Below are positions 1 through 12,750 of a stretch of DNA of 64,000 nucleotides, piece after piece. Position 1 is the first letter of the stretch; each line of letters starts with the position of its first letter. The position numbers and the translations under genes are program-made. The notes beneath the pieces are model-generated. The model was not told the origin of the DNA. It ran no database searches and was given only the letters and a program-made list of their open reading frames with translations. Origin of the DNA: Desarmillaria ectypa (lineage: Eukaryota > Basidiomycota > Agaricomycetes > Agaricales > Physalacriaceae); the NCBI GenBank assembly GCA_030407005.1, contig JAUDYN010000009.1, forward strand, positions 434,001 to 498,000. Reading direction: 5' to 3'.

Positions 1-2384
1 GATAGCCAAATAAAAGGTGTGATGGTGTTATGATTTTTCCACTTATCTTCAATGCCCATCTTATCTTAAGTGCCTATTTTATCTCAGTAATTACCATTAT
101 ATCATCACCATGCTACCATTGCCTTGACTATACTGAATGACTTCAGTAATTGTACTATAGCATGTGACAGTTGCTAACTTAACAAACATTTCTTATTGTT
201 TCATGCATAGACTATATACTACTGTATCCACATTAGAACTTTTAGTTTTATATATAAGTAGGGTAGCTCTCACTGTATAGTCCTCAGCTTTGAGCTAAAG
301 TTTATCCATACCAATCCTTCACTCTAAGAACTTGGCTAAGACCTTAGCCCCTCTCTCTCAGATCCAGAAGATGATAGCTGCATCTCTTTGGGTGACTGTC
401 CAAACATAAGACAGCCCTGGGATCTAGCACATCTAAAGGATCATGTGAAAGATCAGGTCTAACAGATGGTACAATGATAAGGAGTCAGCAGTAATAACAT
501 ATGAGCAATAGTTGAATAGAGAAAAGACTAGATATATAAACCTCTATTTGAGTAGCTAGAGAGTATATAGGAGTGTTTTCAGTCTTATATACTAGTAAGA
601 TAAGGTCTCTATAAAAAAGTATGGCTAAAGATAATAGCAAGCTAAATAATAAGAAAGTGAGATCATCACAGTGAAGAATAGAGTAATAGATAAGAGTACT
701 AGTATTGTGTCAAGTATGAATCTCCTATAAAAGGAGAATAGAGAATAGAGAATAGACCAAGATTCTTGACATTCAGATCAGCATGTCTCTGAACAGATCC
801 ATTCTCCACTATCCCAAGAACATTTATAGCACTGTGACTACATTTTAATGGCCTATACATCTATAGGACTTAAACATAACTTATGCAATGTTAAATAGCC
901 TAGCCTCAACAAGCCTGATTACCCTGCCTGATTACTTTATCTGATGCCTGCTTGTAGGGCCAAAATCTTTCTTTTTGATCAATCAAATTACTGCCATTCT
1001 AAAACTCCCAATATCTGAAAGTATGCATCACTCTAAAAAAGGGGGATTTCCCTTGTCAGAAATTTTTTGATTGCCAGAAAGCTGGAGGTGCATATCCTGC
1101 CAAAGATGGGAATAGGCACATAGCTATACATGGTATGTCACTTGTTTCAGAATCATTCAGAATTAGTTTTAGCAATTCAGAATTTACAAAAATTCACTTT
1201 TTTGGAGTGATATGAGAAACATTGAGTACAACTCCAGTCTAGACAGGATCTTATGGACAATGCACAATGAGGGAAAAGATGGATGTGTAATGTATCCTAG
1301 CATCATAGATGAAAGATATTGGCCTTAAAGCATCAGGGATATTTTTGTTGTCTGAACATTACTGCTTGGAAAACAGGATATGACTGAGACTAATCAATCC
1401 TCAGTGAGCTAGACACTACTCCTCCAGACATATTATAAAGGGCACAGCTATACCTAGGGGGCTATAGGATATTAGACAGAGGCTGGACTAGCTTTATTGT
1501 GATCTACAACCCTGTACCAAAAAAAGGAAGAAGGCACTCACCACATTTTATATTCCTTCTGGTTAGAAGGGATAGTTCAAGAGGGTATCTGCTGATAGAC
1601 TCATTGCTGGTGAGGTTATAAATCTGATAGTTAGTCACACTGCTCCTCTGTTTGTATGCTGCATACATGTCCTGTCCTTTGACTGCCTATCTATAATGAT
1701 CCACCATCTTCATCAACCTTGCTTGTAGTGGCACCATTGGATTTCCAAGGAACATCTCCATGCACACACTGCTAATTAAGTTTGAACATGTAAACCTTCT
1801 GGGTGATCTAACACATTTTGTGCAAGATAAAGATACATCTGTATCATGATCTAATAGTCCTATATTATGATTGGCACTTGAAAGAATTCAAAATATGGCA
1901 ACACAGATGAGACCTGGACTAGTGACACTTTGTCCCCCAAATTCCACAGTGGCCAATTTCAGGAATCAGGACAAAGATTGCTTCCTGACATTGGTCATTG
2001 CACTATGCATAATGTCCTAGTCCCCAAGGAAGATTGAGAGATATTGAATATTCGACATTTGAAATTAATGAAACTGGGAGATAAAACCTTGGACCCCATA
2101 CTGATGGCAAATGCTGAAGAAAAACTAATTTGTATTTCTTATTTATATAATTGAATGAGGTAGATGGTTTGGCTCTATGTCATCTGGGCCGATGTCCTTG
2201 CATCTCAAGAGATACCAGGGAAGTGTCAGTGCTCCAATCACCATCTCCAATGTTGCTGCCCATGTGGTTTTTTCTGGCTACCACTGTGATTTTCCACATC
2301 GTTCAGTATCGTCAAACTTGTTCTCGGCACTTGATACTTGAGCATAGCATCATGGACAAAAGATGTTGTAGACACTGCATTATG
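1..2384. repeat. CpG-free AT-rich repeat-like region
   Basis: I saw no CpG dinucleotide from base 1 to about 2,050, although TpG and CpA are common. No convincing gene is present. Around 1,900-2,090 one plus-strand frame gives a short stretch ending in HNVLVPKE. This weakly recalls the segment after the protease in copia polyproteins, but stops interrupt it. The region is most likely an old silenced repeat that lost methylated CpGs by deamination. Its family cannot be named. Confidence 0.55.
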
Positions 2385-4840
2385 ATGCATGTCTTGCTTT
2401 CTCTCATTGGCAGCAATTGTCATCGAGCACCGGTAGATATGCTCACATTCATCACGGCGAAGATGGGTGTCTAGGATCAATGAATAGTTTTCTGGCTCAT
2501 CGGTATGTGTGAGCTTGGACATAAAACTGCAACAAGACCAAGCCCATGGAAGTTCTGTCATTACTCATATGATGCTGAGCATGGTCCCTGTGATGCTGCA
2601 GTGGGTGGTTATTGGATATCGCAGCACAAAGAGCGGCATGACCTCAAGAGCCCTGCTTGTGCAGCACCAAACTGGGTCCTTCAATTTAGGGATATCATCC
2701 TCATATATGCATAGCCATGAGCTACGAAATATCTACTATCCTTGCACTGCTCTTGATGGAAGAATACGCAGTAGCCAGTTTTTCTGAGCAGTCTCTATGT
2801 GCATATTTTTTGCTTGGATCAATATGGAGGTGTTGAATATCATATAGACTTGGACTCCAGAATCTTCTGAGCATATGGCTTCCTCTCTACAGGGCTCAAG
2901 ATGGCAATGACTTCTGTCCAGGACAATAAATCATGTTCTAACTCATCTATGTGATTTAGTATGGACCTATAGCACTACCATATGCATGAAGATGCCGCAT
3001 ATATAGAGCTCCAGTGACCTGAGAACTCAATAGATTCAATGTGCTTGTACATCTTTTCAACTCATTTTTTTCTTTGTGTATGAACCTTGTACTTTGCTAG
3101 GTATCGTTTCAGCACGGTAGCCATCTTGATATGTTTCCATGCATGCCAGAGAACCCAGAGTGTCCTATGTCCTATGTACAGATCATGCATGCAATGGCAA
3201 ACACACTTAGCTGTTGCTCATGTCACCATCAAGATATTGGGTGTCATCGGGATTCCAAATTTTCTTAGCCATATTGAATGACTGGAATCTTCTGTGCAAT
3301 GACTTTTCTGCTAAATTATGGATGTTACTTTTAAGGACCGTATATGCAGTCAAATGTGGCTGAAGGCTCTTGTGGTCAAAATGACAACACTGGTGACTGG
3401 AACCTTTTAATATCAGGAAAGGAACACGGTGGCATAAACCCCATCCTGGATGAGCAGGGGTTGGCAGTTCAAGACCATGCATGCACTTTTTTGGGTGAAC
3501 AGGATCTCAGCAAGTAATGATGATCATATATAAATTGCAAATATGATTTATATTAAAATAGTTCATTAGGATAAACATGAACAAGGAGCTAAGTATTAGA
3601 TCCTATTCCCCCAGAAATGAACATTTAATGCCAAGATTATTTGATTCATATCAATGCCTATGTGGGTGCATATTCTCATACTCCGAGAAGCCGCCCTTTC
3701 CTAATAATGCAACAGCAAATTCCTTGTATCATGAGCACCACCAGGTTTCTCATTCACAACTTTATCGCACCAAGATGTGATAGACTGAGAGCAACCTGTG
3801 GGCAACTCTGATTCCTGTTTGGATCCATGTGCCTGCCACCAGACCTTCTCTTCTCACTTCCTCAGCAGAGTCCTCTGGATGCACATTATGCCCTTGTTCT
3901 ACTTCCGTGTCCAGAGTTCTGTCAACACCTTGTCCCTTGGGCCATACAGAATTTCCTGATACAACTCCTCCAATCGCGGCCAATTAGACTCATATTTATC
4001 TTTCCCCATTTCTATCTCATTGGCCGCCTGTCGCTTTCATGCAGAATATCAAGGACAGCCAGCAGACCAGGCATTTGGGGAAATTTCCATTCCCAATAGT
4101 CCAGCATTCGTCATGTCTATAAAGCGCCACCTCATTTTCCGAATCCATTATGAGCAGTGACTGGGGATAGTCCTGATGAACTGTCTGGATCATGCCCTCG
4201 GTTCCTCTCATCCCGATGCAATGCTCGGCGGAATTGAGCTCTCCACCCTTATGGTTGCAAAAAGCGTCTTGTAGTCCATGTAATTGTTGTCTTCCACGTG
4301 TCTCTTGTTTCACACTATCCACGCCCAACTCGAAAGATTGGGTGGGGCAACCCTCCATGCCGCCCGAGGAGAAGCAGAGAAGCCATTGTGGAGGTCCCCC
4401 GATACTTACTCTTGATTCCAAAATTACCAAATTCTGGATACTTTCTACGACGAAAGTTTCTGGTTTTTGCAGATATTTGTCGGGACCGGCACGACGGGTC
4501 GTGGAGCATGGTCAACTCTATCTGGAAATTGAGTCATCGTGAAATTGCCGTCTTTCTTTCCCATGACTTGTCCTCTTTGCTTCCCAGGTAAATCCATCCC
4601 TGATTAACGTTTAATCTTCATGTTTCAAAGGCACCTAATCCATCAAGCACGGGTACCAGCATACTCACAAAGGCTGATCGGCCGACCTGATTGGTTTTAT
4701 TTTTGGATGACAACCTGCAAGATTTTTTCACGGCCTATGTTTCGAGCCTTCCCCTTTTCCCCTACTGGTGGTGCATTCGTACTTAGCGAGGAGACAAATG
4801 GCTCAGTGACGTGGGACACAGGTAAAGCATCACTAGTTCT
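2385..4840. repeat. direct segmental duplication, copy 1 (decayed)
   Basis: This segment aligns collinearly with 10,205-12,285. Anchors include the stretch around 2,470 (clone-like match to 10,285), 2,640-2,800 (match to 10,395-10,540), 3,215-3,300 (match to 10,810-10,890), 3,830-3,980 (match to 11,410-11,560) and the end near 4,770-4,830 (match to 12,230-12,280). Many CG positions in copy 2 are TG or CA here, for example around 3,260-3,300. No ORF is conserved as an uninterrupted protein in both copies, so any gene it carried has eroded. The coding strand of the ancestor is unclear. Confidence 0.7.
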
Positions 4841-6179
4841 TTTTCAGGCATTTGGCTAATATTTTACGAAAAAGACAGAATGACCATTTTGTCTTTCGAT
4901 GACGTCTCTTCCAGTTTCTGGCCCAGCTAAAAGATTTACCGCCCTAAGTACTAGATGGAAGTATCATGTTTGACCTTGAACAAATTCGGAAATCACATCG
5001 ATCGGAAGTTCGCATTTTTGGCGTATACCTGCATATGTTCGCCGCCACGATTCCATAGCTCTTTTGGTGGCAACAATGTTTTAAACTACGCTGCCGCATA
5101 CATTAGCTGTGCGACGTTGGTGCTACAATATGAAATTGACTTGTATGTGTACCTTCCTTCCTCTATGTTTATAAAGACACAAACCTTCCGCTGTAGTCCA
5201 TACCTCTATTTTGGAACATTACCGATGGCATAAGGCTCCTGAATGACAACATTTAACCAGCCTTTTTTGTCTGTGCCGTCGAGCCAAGCGGAAGGCAAAA
5301 ACCGCGCACATCAGTATCCTCGGTACAAATTTCGAACACCAGAATTTGATGTTACGATATCTGTGTGGGTCCCCGCAAGCCTGTCCAGTTTAATCATGGC
5401 TTCGGCCCTCACATCGGCCCCTGCTTAACGTTTTCATCCAAATCCGAGATCTGATAGATGAAGACATTAAATTGTAGGACCGACTACCCTGGAGCGTACC
5501 TGTACTTCTCATGTTGTTAAAGTTTAATTTTTTAGTTGCGACTTCACCCAATTCTCGATGTTCTATGTTTCTCATTGTTCACCTCAAATCTGGGTAGTAA
5601 AAGGATTTTATAGCAGGAGGATATACAACATGAACTGTTGCATTTTCGCTGTAAGAGCTAGGAATACACAGTAGATGCGTTGATATTAATTTTATCTAGG
5701 GTAGCAAGCAAGAAGAAATCTAGGATATAGGACAGCATGGGGGTGTATGACGTTTCCTCTAAAAATGCGCTATTGACCAGCATTGCTACAGAGTGATCGT
5801 TAATTATGGCTGCCGAATAACGGATCGAAAACGACTCACACTAGCTGGTAGGTGCAAGCAATTTGGCGCCGTTGACAATAAGCGCAAGACGGACAGCTTC
5901 CATCGCATTTCAATTTGCAGCCTAGACAATAAAAAATTAGCATTGTATTCAATACTTGTGGTGGGCATATCTACCTCGACAGAACTGGCAGCATAGGCAT
6001 CCTCCTGGGGACCTTGGTGTTAACATCATATTGTTGGTTGGTTTGGGACTGCAACGAGGTAGGTCAGCGATACGTACTTCATCAGGGGAGGAAGACTCAC
6101 TCTCATTTTCGAAGACATCGTGGAAGTTGTATAGAAGTAGTGGTGGCAGGTGTGTGACAGTGAACTGGAGTACGAATTC
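4841..6179. other. no recognisable gene
   Basis: Only short, unrelated ORFs occur in this stretch. I found no domain, repeat copy or RNA gene that I could support. Confidence 0.5.
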
Positions 6180-6419
6180 CTAGACACTTTGAATGGCATC
6201 AGATCCTGATATGCTAGTGAGGCCATAAGTGCTATCACCTGCAAGTCTAGTACCAGAGGACTTGGTAGTAATGTCGATTGCCTTCTGCAGGCTGGATGCA
6301 TTACGCGGCGGGCACCCCGGACAGTAGTTCTCTTTGAGCAAGGGGTCCACCTTGGCACACCAGCAGTTTGGAGAATAGACCACCTTCTTGCACCAACAGC
6401 AGCGCTCGATAACGCACAT
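6180..6419 (-). CDS. small cysteine-rich protein, family copy A
   Basis: The ORF gives 79 residues beginning MCVIERCCWC. It carries the family pattern C-x4-C-x2-C-x8-C-x-C-x11-C-x2-C at Cys2, 7, 10, 19, 21, 33 and 36, plus an extra Cys8. This spacing suggests a compact metal-binding knuckle, but I recognise no named domain. I chose the Met directly before the first Cys because the two better-aligned relatives (12,559 and 51,586) start at the same point; a longer frame reaches 6,482. There is no signal peptide. The tail after Cys36 is Ser/Thr-rich and does not align clearly with copies B or C, so later exons may differ or be lost. Function is unknown. Confidence 0.55.
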   Translation of the reverse strand: MCVIERCCWCKKVVYSPNCWCAKVDPLLKENYCPGCPPRNASSLQKAIDITTKSSGTRLAGDSTYGLTSISGSDAIQSV

Positions 6420-9235
6420 GATAGGAGTGTTCAGCAAATAACCTGAGAAATAGCGGTGCGGGGAATAAGTTGGGTGCCTCATGAAGTCAGGTTTTCCTCA
6501 CCTCTTTATAGTGTTCAGAAATGATAGTGAACCGGAGCATGAAAGAGTGGGTGCCTGGGCTATGTTTGAGGCAGGTGTACCTAAAGAAGGTCGCATAATG
6601 AATTGAAACGACTTCCTTGCCGCTTCGACAGTGGCGCCCTACGCTCAGGGTACCATAGTATCTCGATTAGGATACTGACCGAAGACTCCTTGACTACCGT
6701 CTTAAGCAACCGTGTCTTCTCAACAACCACGATCACGTTTTCAAAATGAAATGGACGGGCCTCTTCAATTTGTCTCATCCGTCTTCGGGCTGATAAAGTA
6801 TTCTTAGCCCTTCTAAAGGTCTGTTACGCACGTCAATTTACCCCAGGGCCCAGGCAAGACAGCAACCAAGGTCTGAGGGTCGGAGTCTATATTCGGACAA
6901 TGGTAAATTAGTGCCCAGAATCTGTCCCACAGGAAATCCCAGGATCGCCGTCATATGGGTTTCAAGCTTTCGGTGTAATAGGCCATCAGTACATGCAGCA
7001 TGGTCATATACATATGGAACTCAGAAGTTGAACGGACCCGAATATTCTTTTGGACCGGCACCGAGCGGAAGCCCCCGAGTCGCGCCGGACACGTCGAAAG
7101 AGTTTCTACCGTCAAATGTCCGATCATGAACGAGGCGTTTCTGTTGATTGACATTCGAAAAAGTCCCGACTTCATAACATTTGTCCATGTTTTTTTAGTT
7201 TTGCATGCCAATCTTTCCTTGTTGGTTAGGTGTCAATACGCGAGTGATTAAATTTCACACGAAGATACCTTTGTCTTCGAATTTTCGTCGTCGGCCCTGA
7301 CACTAAACTCGACCCAGCCGTGGCAGGGAAATCATATGAAACGTCCTAGGAAGGGTTGTCGTGATGCCTCCATATATGCGCATGATTCCAGAACGACCCA
7401 CCATAAAGTTGCGAGCATGACGTCCTTTTACGGTTCTGAGCCCTCTGTATCATTACAGTTCCAACCGGCACCTCTCATCGCATGACTTACCCTAAAAGGG
7501 TGCCGATTTTCCAACTCCCTCTACTTTTCCACAAATGATTCTTAGTACTTGAAAACAACTATTTTATGCTTAGAGAGTAGTAAAGAATCCCAATCGTGTA
7601 GAGTGCTATAGGTATGAGTTTCGCCTCCCTTGTTGGGTATAGCCGTCGTGTTCACAAACACGCCGCCCAACCTTGCCATACAGGTAGACACCGACGGCGC
7701 AGCCACAGTGTATTGTCTTGCCGGAATAGTGTATTATGAGAATAGCCACTTCACTTCTTGATTCATCCATGCCGATGGAAGCGTACGGTTCAACGACGGT
7801 ATGGTGAACGGTAAGAATGCCTTACTAGAAGGAACGAACAACAGTGTTGATCTCATGCAAGGTGTTTCCGGAAAATCCCGGGACCACTTCATTTACAGAC
7901 GGACATGACCCTATTTATCAAGTTGACGAGGAGAAGAAGGCGGAGAAGAATATGCTAAGGCATACAAATATGTATCGGACTCGGACCTGCCGTGTGGATG
8001 CGTTGACCATCACCAACTAGTATGTTTCAGGTCTAATTTCTCGTACAAGTAAACGCCTATCAGCAAAAACAGTTACCGTCAACAAGTGACGGCATGGTAG
8101 ACGCTTGCAGAATCAGCCAATTTCCCCCTCTCGGCGGTCCATCATCAAGACACTATCGAGTCGTCCAGAACCAAATAGTCTAAACCCCCAAATTCCAATC
8201 TACGACGACTTTGATAATGCTGATGGAGACCAGGCGTCATCAGTCTCCTCACGTACGCATCACCCGATTAAGGTGTCCTCGGAGAGTCCGCATTCAATGA
8301 TACATCTCAAGTACCGCGGTCAAGGGTTCTGAATCGAGAATAGTTAGAACTAGATGGGATAATGATCCAGTAATCCAAAGCTATGAATTTTAACCTAGCA
8401 TCCTAAAAGATTTTCTCTTTGAATTACCGTTTAAGAGCCGACTCACTCGCAGAGGTAAGGACCTATTTAGAGGGATCAGACTACAAAGGGACTCAAGGCG
8501 GGAACGGGAAGGACTAGAACATGATAGTTAGGTTTCCGTATACTGGCGTGCTCGAGACATTGCCCACTGAGGACTAGTGGCTGCGCGCCCATCCATCCTC
8601 AGAGAAGACAAGATAATGCGTGCAGTCAATATCGTCTCAAAATGAACCCGTCAGTTCTTGTACCTCCGATCAGTGTTGCAACACGAACTGTCAATGCCAT
8701 CCATTGCGATGATGTACAATTCCTGAATGCTTTCGAGATCGTTTTGTCAGAACAAGCCACTAAATAAACGGCGTTCTTTCCTATAAGGCCCGCAGACTTT
8801 CTTGTGACAATACGCCACTGGAAATGGGAACGGAACGGGTCTAGGGATTTGGTTCTGCCAGGACGACTTGACGGCGTCTTACGTTCATTTAATGATGGAC
8901 CGCCGGCTGAATTCGCACGCATCTACCATACTGTAGGAGACTCGTGCCGGTACGAATACTCTACACTACCGGCGGTAGCTGGAATTGCTGATATGCAAGT
9001 TACCGCATCGGGAGAGTCTAAGGCCCGATGTTCGTTCGGTACCGTACCATAGTAGATTACGTATCTAGTACGGATTCTGGTCAGTTTCTTTCTCAGGGAC
9101 AGAGATCAGAACAAACTCCTCCCGAGGTCATGACTACCAAACACATTGAATTTAGGCACAAGGCGTCAAAGGCACCGGTCCATCCCAGATGGAAGCGCAA
9201 GCTATGCATTTCTTCTCTTTCTCGCATAAAATAAC
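6420..9235. other. no recognisable gene
   Basis: The stretch has several ORFs under 100 codons but no domain or paralogous match that I could support. CpG is frequent here, unlike in bases 1-3,600, so it does not share the decay signature. Confidence 0.45.
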
Positions 9236-9915
9236 CTATCGTGGGATAATGGTACGGCACTGGTCTTCAACTACAAGTGGACCGAGGGAGTGTAGTTCCG
9301 GGAACGATGCTATTTTGTTCTCTTGAAACTCCTCGCATTCAATCCAATCCCAACTGTCACCCTCCGCTGGCAGATGGAAGTGAACCAACTCGGAGAAATG
9401 GTACCGAGGATAAGTAAGGAACCCGTTCAATATTGCCAATATGTCAGAAAAAGACGCCTTTTCGAATGATTATAGTTTAGCGGCTTGGGATATGTAAATA
9501 TAGAGAAGCTTCAAAGCGGCAGATTGTTTGCTTCGGTCAAGGCGAAACGAAATAGCCAACGAATGTTGATAACGAAAGATGGCATCGAGAAATCGAACAT
9601 GTGGTAGGAAATATCCAGGATGGCGGTCTCCGTCTGGCAAGCATTTAAGTGACGTTGATAAGAAGAGGTAGCTGAATCTCCTTGCTCCGAAAAACGATCT
9701 CAAGTGAGCGGGCGGTGGTGGAACTGCGGGCGAAATATCACAGAGAGTAAGGAATCGGTGGAATCTGATTCTTTGTTGAGGTGGATGGTTTGAAAGAGAT
9801 GGTACACACATCAACAGTGGAAAGCTCAGGAAACAGACAGTGTCGCAATGAAGGATTCGCGATGGTCGCTGGGCTCGTTGAGGATGTACTCGACGAGCTC
9901 CGGGGGAACATCAAC
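9236..9915 (-). pseudogene. F-box protein relic F3
   Basis: Read on the minus strand from about 9,915, the frame gives VDVPPELVEYILNEPSDHRE. This is the N-terminal F-box helix typical of basidiomycete F-box/LRR proteins. The following SVS-stop-AFH matches SVSRAFH in the copy at 24,278, so an Arg codon CGA has become TGA. Weak similarity continues (FQTIHL motif), and an open frame at 9,439-9,236 resembles the LRR-like middle part. The start codon is also missing. In intact form it would recruit substrates to an SCF ubiquitin ligase through Skp1. Confidence 0.6.
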
Positions 9916-10204
9916 CACAGTCGCCTGGTCTGTTCACTGAGAAAATCATGGAAATGACGGCCCGCGATACACCGTACTGTTCAAAATACTGTATTTCTGA
10001 CGAATACAAGGAACTGGAAGGGGCGTACAGAACTGCAGTGGGCTCCGAGTCATGGCGGTCGGTTGAAGAGCGGCGGCAATCACGTTTTTCATCAACTACT
10101 ACCATGACCCTCAGGCCTCATTGCTCATCACATCTTCCGGTATCGCCAAAGTTTTTTCTCAGGGCTTAGTACTTGAGTAGGATGTCGTGGGAGAAAGACG
10201 TCAA
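9916..10204. other. no recognisable gene
   Basis: Short spacer between the F3 relic and the duplicated segment. I see nothing in it. Confidence 0.4.
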
Positions 10205-12285
10205 GGCTGCTATACCGTGGTATGCATCTCATTTTCTCTCAGCGGTAATTCACGTCTAAGGGCTCACGTTCTTGAAGGCGAAGATATCTATCCAGGATCA
10301 AATAAAAATCAACAACTTGCTTTCCAACTCGGACGACACTAAGCATAGACTCTGCGGTACCCCAGTTGGTGATTGATGGATATCGCATCGAAGAGGCAGC
10401 ATGACCAGAGGAGTCCTGCTTGGGCAGCACATAATTGGGACCTTCAAGTTTAATCTAGGGATATTATCCTCATATATGCGAAGCCACGAGCTACAAAATG
10501 TTTATCCTTACGCCGCTCCCGATAAACGAATATGCTGTAGCCAGTTTTTTGAACAGCCTTTATGTGTGTAGCTTTTGCTTGGGTTGCTATCGAGATATTG
10601 AATGACATCTAGGCTCCAGAACCTCCTTGGCGCATCGGATACTCTACAGGACTCAAGACGGTATGCCTGTCCAGGAGACCTGTGACGCGACTAAATACGT
10701 AAAAATACGGTCGTTGAATATCGCGAGGAGCTAGTGTGTCTGCGGCGCCGCATTGCGCAGCACAAAACCTAGATCTTTAGAAGAATGTGCCTAACTTTTG
10801 CTCGCGTCGCTATCAATGTATTGGGCGTCACCTCAATTCCAAATCTTATTGGCCGTATCGGATGTACGCGGGATCCTCTGTGCAACGACATTTACGCTAG
10901 CAGCTTTAAGCCTTACTTTTGGGAATCATATATGCGGTCGAGCGTGGCAGAAGGCTTTGTAGGTACAAAAGCCAGCACTGGTGACTGGTACTTTTGGATA
11001 TCGGAGCTGGAGTGCAGTACCGTAAACCCCAACTTGGAGGAACAAGGATTTCTACCTCAAGACCATGCGTGCCCTTTCGTCAGTAGACGGGAGCTCACTA
11101 AGTAATGACAGTTCGGGGTAAACTGCACAAATCTGATTTATCTTAGACGTGAACTCGGGCCTATGACCTTTGAGAGTTAGATCCTGTTCCCCAGAAATGT
11201 CAATGAACATTTGAACGCCGAGATCATGCGATGTATACCGATGCCTACGCGGGTGCATATCATACTCCAAAAGCCACTCTTTTGTAGTCACGCAAACACA
11301 TATTCCCTGCATCATGAACGCCACCGAAATCACGACGTTGTCGATTTCGCGCCAAAACATGATGGGCCAAGAGATCCTGTGGATGACTCTGGTTCCTGTT
11401 CGGCTTGATGTGTCCACTACTTGGCCTTCTCTCTTCCCTTCCTCGCCGGAGTCTTCTGGACGTACACCACGCCCTTTGTACTAGCTTCGTATCCAGGGTT
11501 CCGTCAACCTGCCCCGTCCTTCCGGCCACACGTGATTTCCTGATACAGCTCGCTCAATCGCGGCTGATTGGACTGAACACTCATTGTTATCCTTCCCATT
11601 TCTATCTCTTTACTATACCTGGCCACATGTCGCCTTTGCAGAATATCGGGACCGCCATCGGACCGTGCATAGCTCCATCGAGTGGAAAAAACATTATTTC
11701 TAAAAATCCAAGATTCGTCGTGTCCTGTATAATGAGAGCGACCCTGAAGTGGCACCACAAAATTCCGCGAATCCAGGAGCAGTGACTGGCGACAATCGAC
11801 AATCCTGTCGAGCTGCCTAGATCATTCCTAAAACTCGTCTCACTTCGATCCAACGCTCAGCGGAAATGCGCTCTCCTTTCTTATTGTTGCAGAAGGCTTC
11901 TTTCATTGTTATGTTCTCTACACGCTATGTCATAAGATGGGCCATTACGGCTTCTATCCCATAGACCGCACGAGGCTTCGCGGGACTTGATTAACTCTAT
12001 CGGGAAACTGGGTGTTCGGGAGCATTCTGGTTGTCAGGAGAAATGTCCTTTGGCTTCCCCGGCAATGAAATCACATTTAACCTTGGTATTTCGAAGTCAT
12101 CTATTCAACCATTGTACGCAGCAGTACATTTGCGGTACCCTGATCAGCCGACCCTATCAATTCCATTCCTGGAAGGCTACCGGCAACATTTTATGATGTT
12201 TTACATCCCAGCCTCCCCTTTTCCCGCGCTGGTGGCTCATTCGTACCCGGCGAGGAGAAAAACACCTCGGGGAAGTTAGGCCCAG
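10205..12285. repeat. direct segmental duplication, copy 2
   Basis: This is the less decayed partner of 2,385-4,840 and keeps CpG where copy 1 has TG or CA. Several overlapping minus-strand ORFs (for example 11,052-11,417 and 11,504-11,758) hint at a former multi-exon gene. None matches a family I know, and none is open in both copies. The sequence divergence between copies is high, so the duplication is old. Confidence 0.7.
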
Positions 12286-12513
12286 GTAATGATCTCACTC
12301 GCTCTGAAGACTGAACGGCTTATCACCCTGACTGTTGGATGGAGAATCCACCTTTGACGAAGACAGGAGTTATCCCCTTGGGGACAGCGGAGAACTTGTG
12401 TTCTCTGTCTAGACCTCCGTATATTTCCACCTGAACCTTGACATGAATCATCGGCCTACTCTGCAGTGGTCAGCTATTGATCTCTTAGTGGAGCATGTGT
12501 GCTCTAAGGAGAG

Positions 12514-12520
12514 TATAAAA
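12514..12520 (+). promoter_or_regulatory. TATA box of Cys-rich copy B
   Basis: TATAAAA lies about 40 bases upstream of the Cys-rich start codon at 12,559. The same heptamer precedes copy C at 51,530-51,536, about 50 bases from its start. The shared placement supports both as real promoters. Confidence 0.45.
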
Positions 12521-12558
12521 TGCAATGTCCCCGTTTCTCTCCACCGCTACCAGATATC

Positions 12559-12750
12559 ATGTGTGTCATTGGAAGATGCTGCTCCTGCTCGGCGACCATC
12601 TTCAAGAGGCCTTGTTTTTGCAACGAAGTGTTGGACAATATTGCCGTACTTTGTTCAAGCTGCCAACGACGTCCGCGACGCTCCGCCCCAACCTCGGTGT
12701 CGTGGTACGATAGGTCTTACTGTAAACGAAGCGTTACTGACACTCTGTAA
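12559..12750 (+). CDS. small cysteine-rich protein, family copy B
   Basis: The ORF gives 63 residues starting MCVIGRCCSC. The pattern is C-x4-C-x2-C-x8-C-x-C-x10-C-x2-C, with Cys at 2, 7, 10, 19, 21, 32 and 35. Between Cys21 and Cys32 it reads NEVLDNIAVL, close to PEVVDNIMIL in copy C, so the pairing of Cys and hydrophobic residues is conserved. The part after CSSCQR is basic and diverges from copy C. The frame may be shifted or an intron unrecognised there, and the upstream in-frame Met at 12,520 is an alternative start. No known domain name fits. Role unknown; nucleic-acid or metal binding is only a guess from composition. Confidence 0.55.
   Translation: MCVIGRCCSCSATIFKRPCFCNEVLDNIAVLCSSCQRRPRRSAPTSVSWYDRSYCKRSVTDTL

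Noticed and set aside
1860..2150. Copia protease-like frame
   Set aside because: Only a short HNVLVPKE-type match with stops; not enough to call a retrotransposon.
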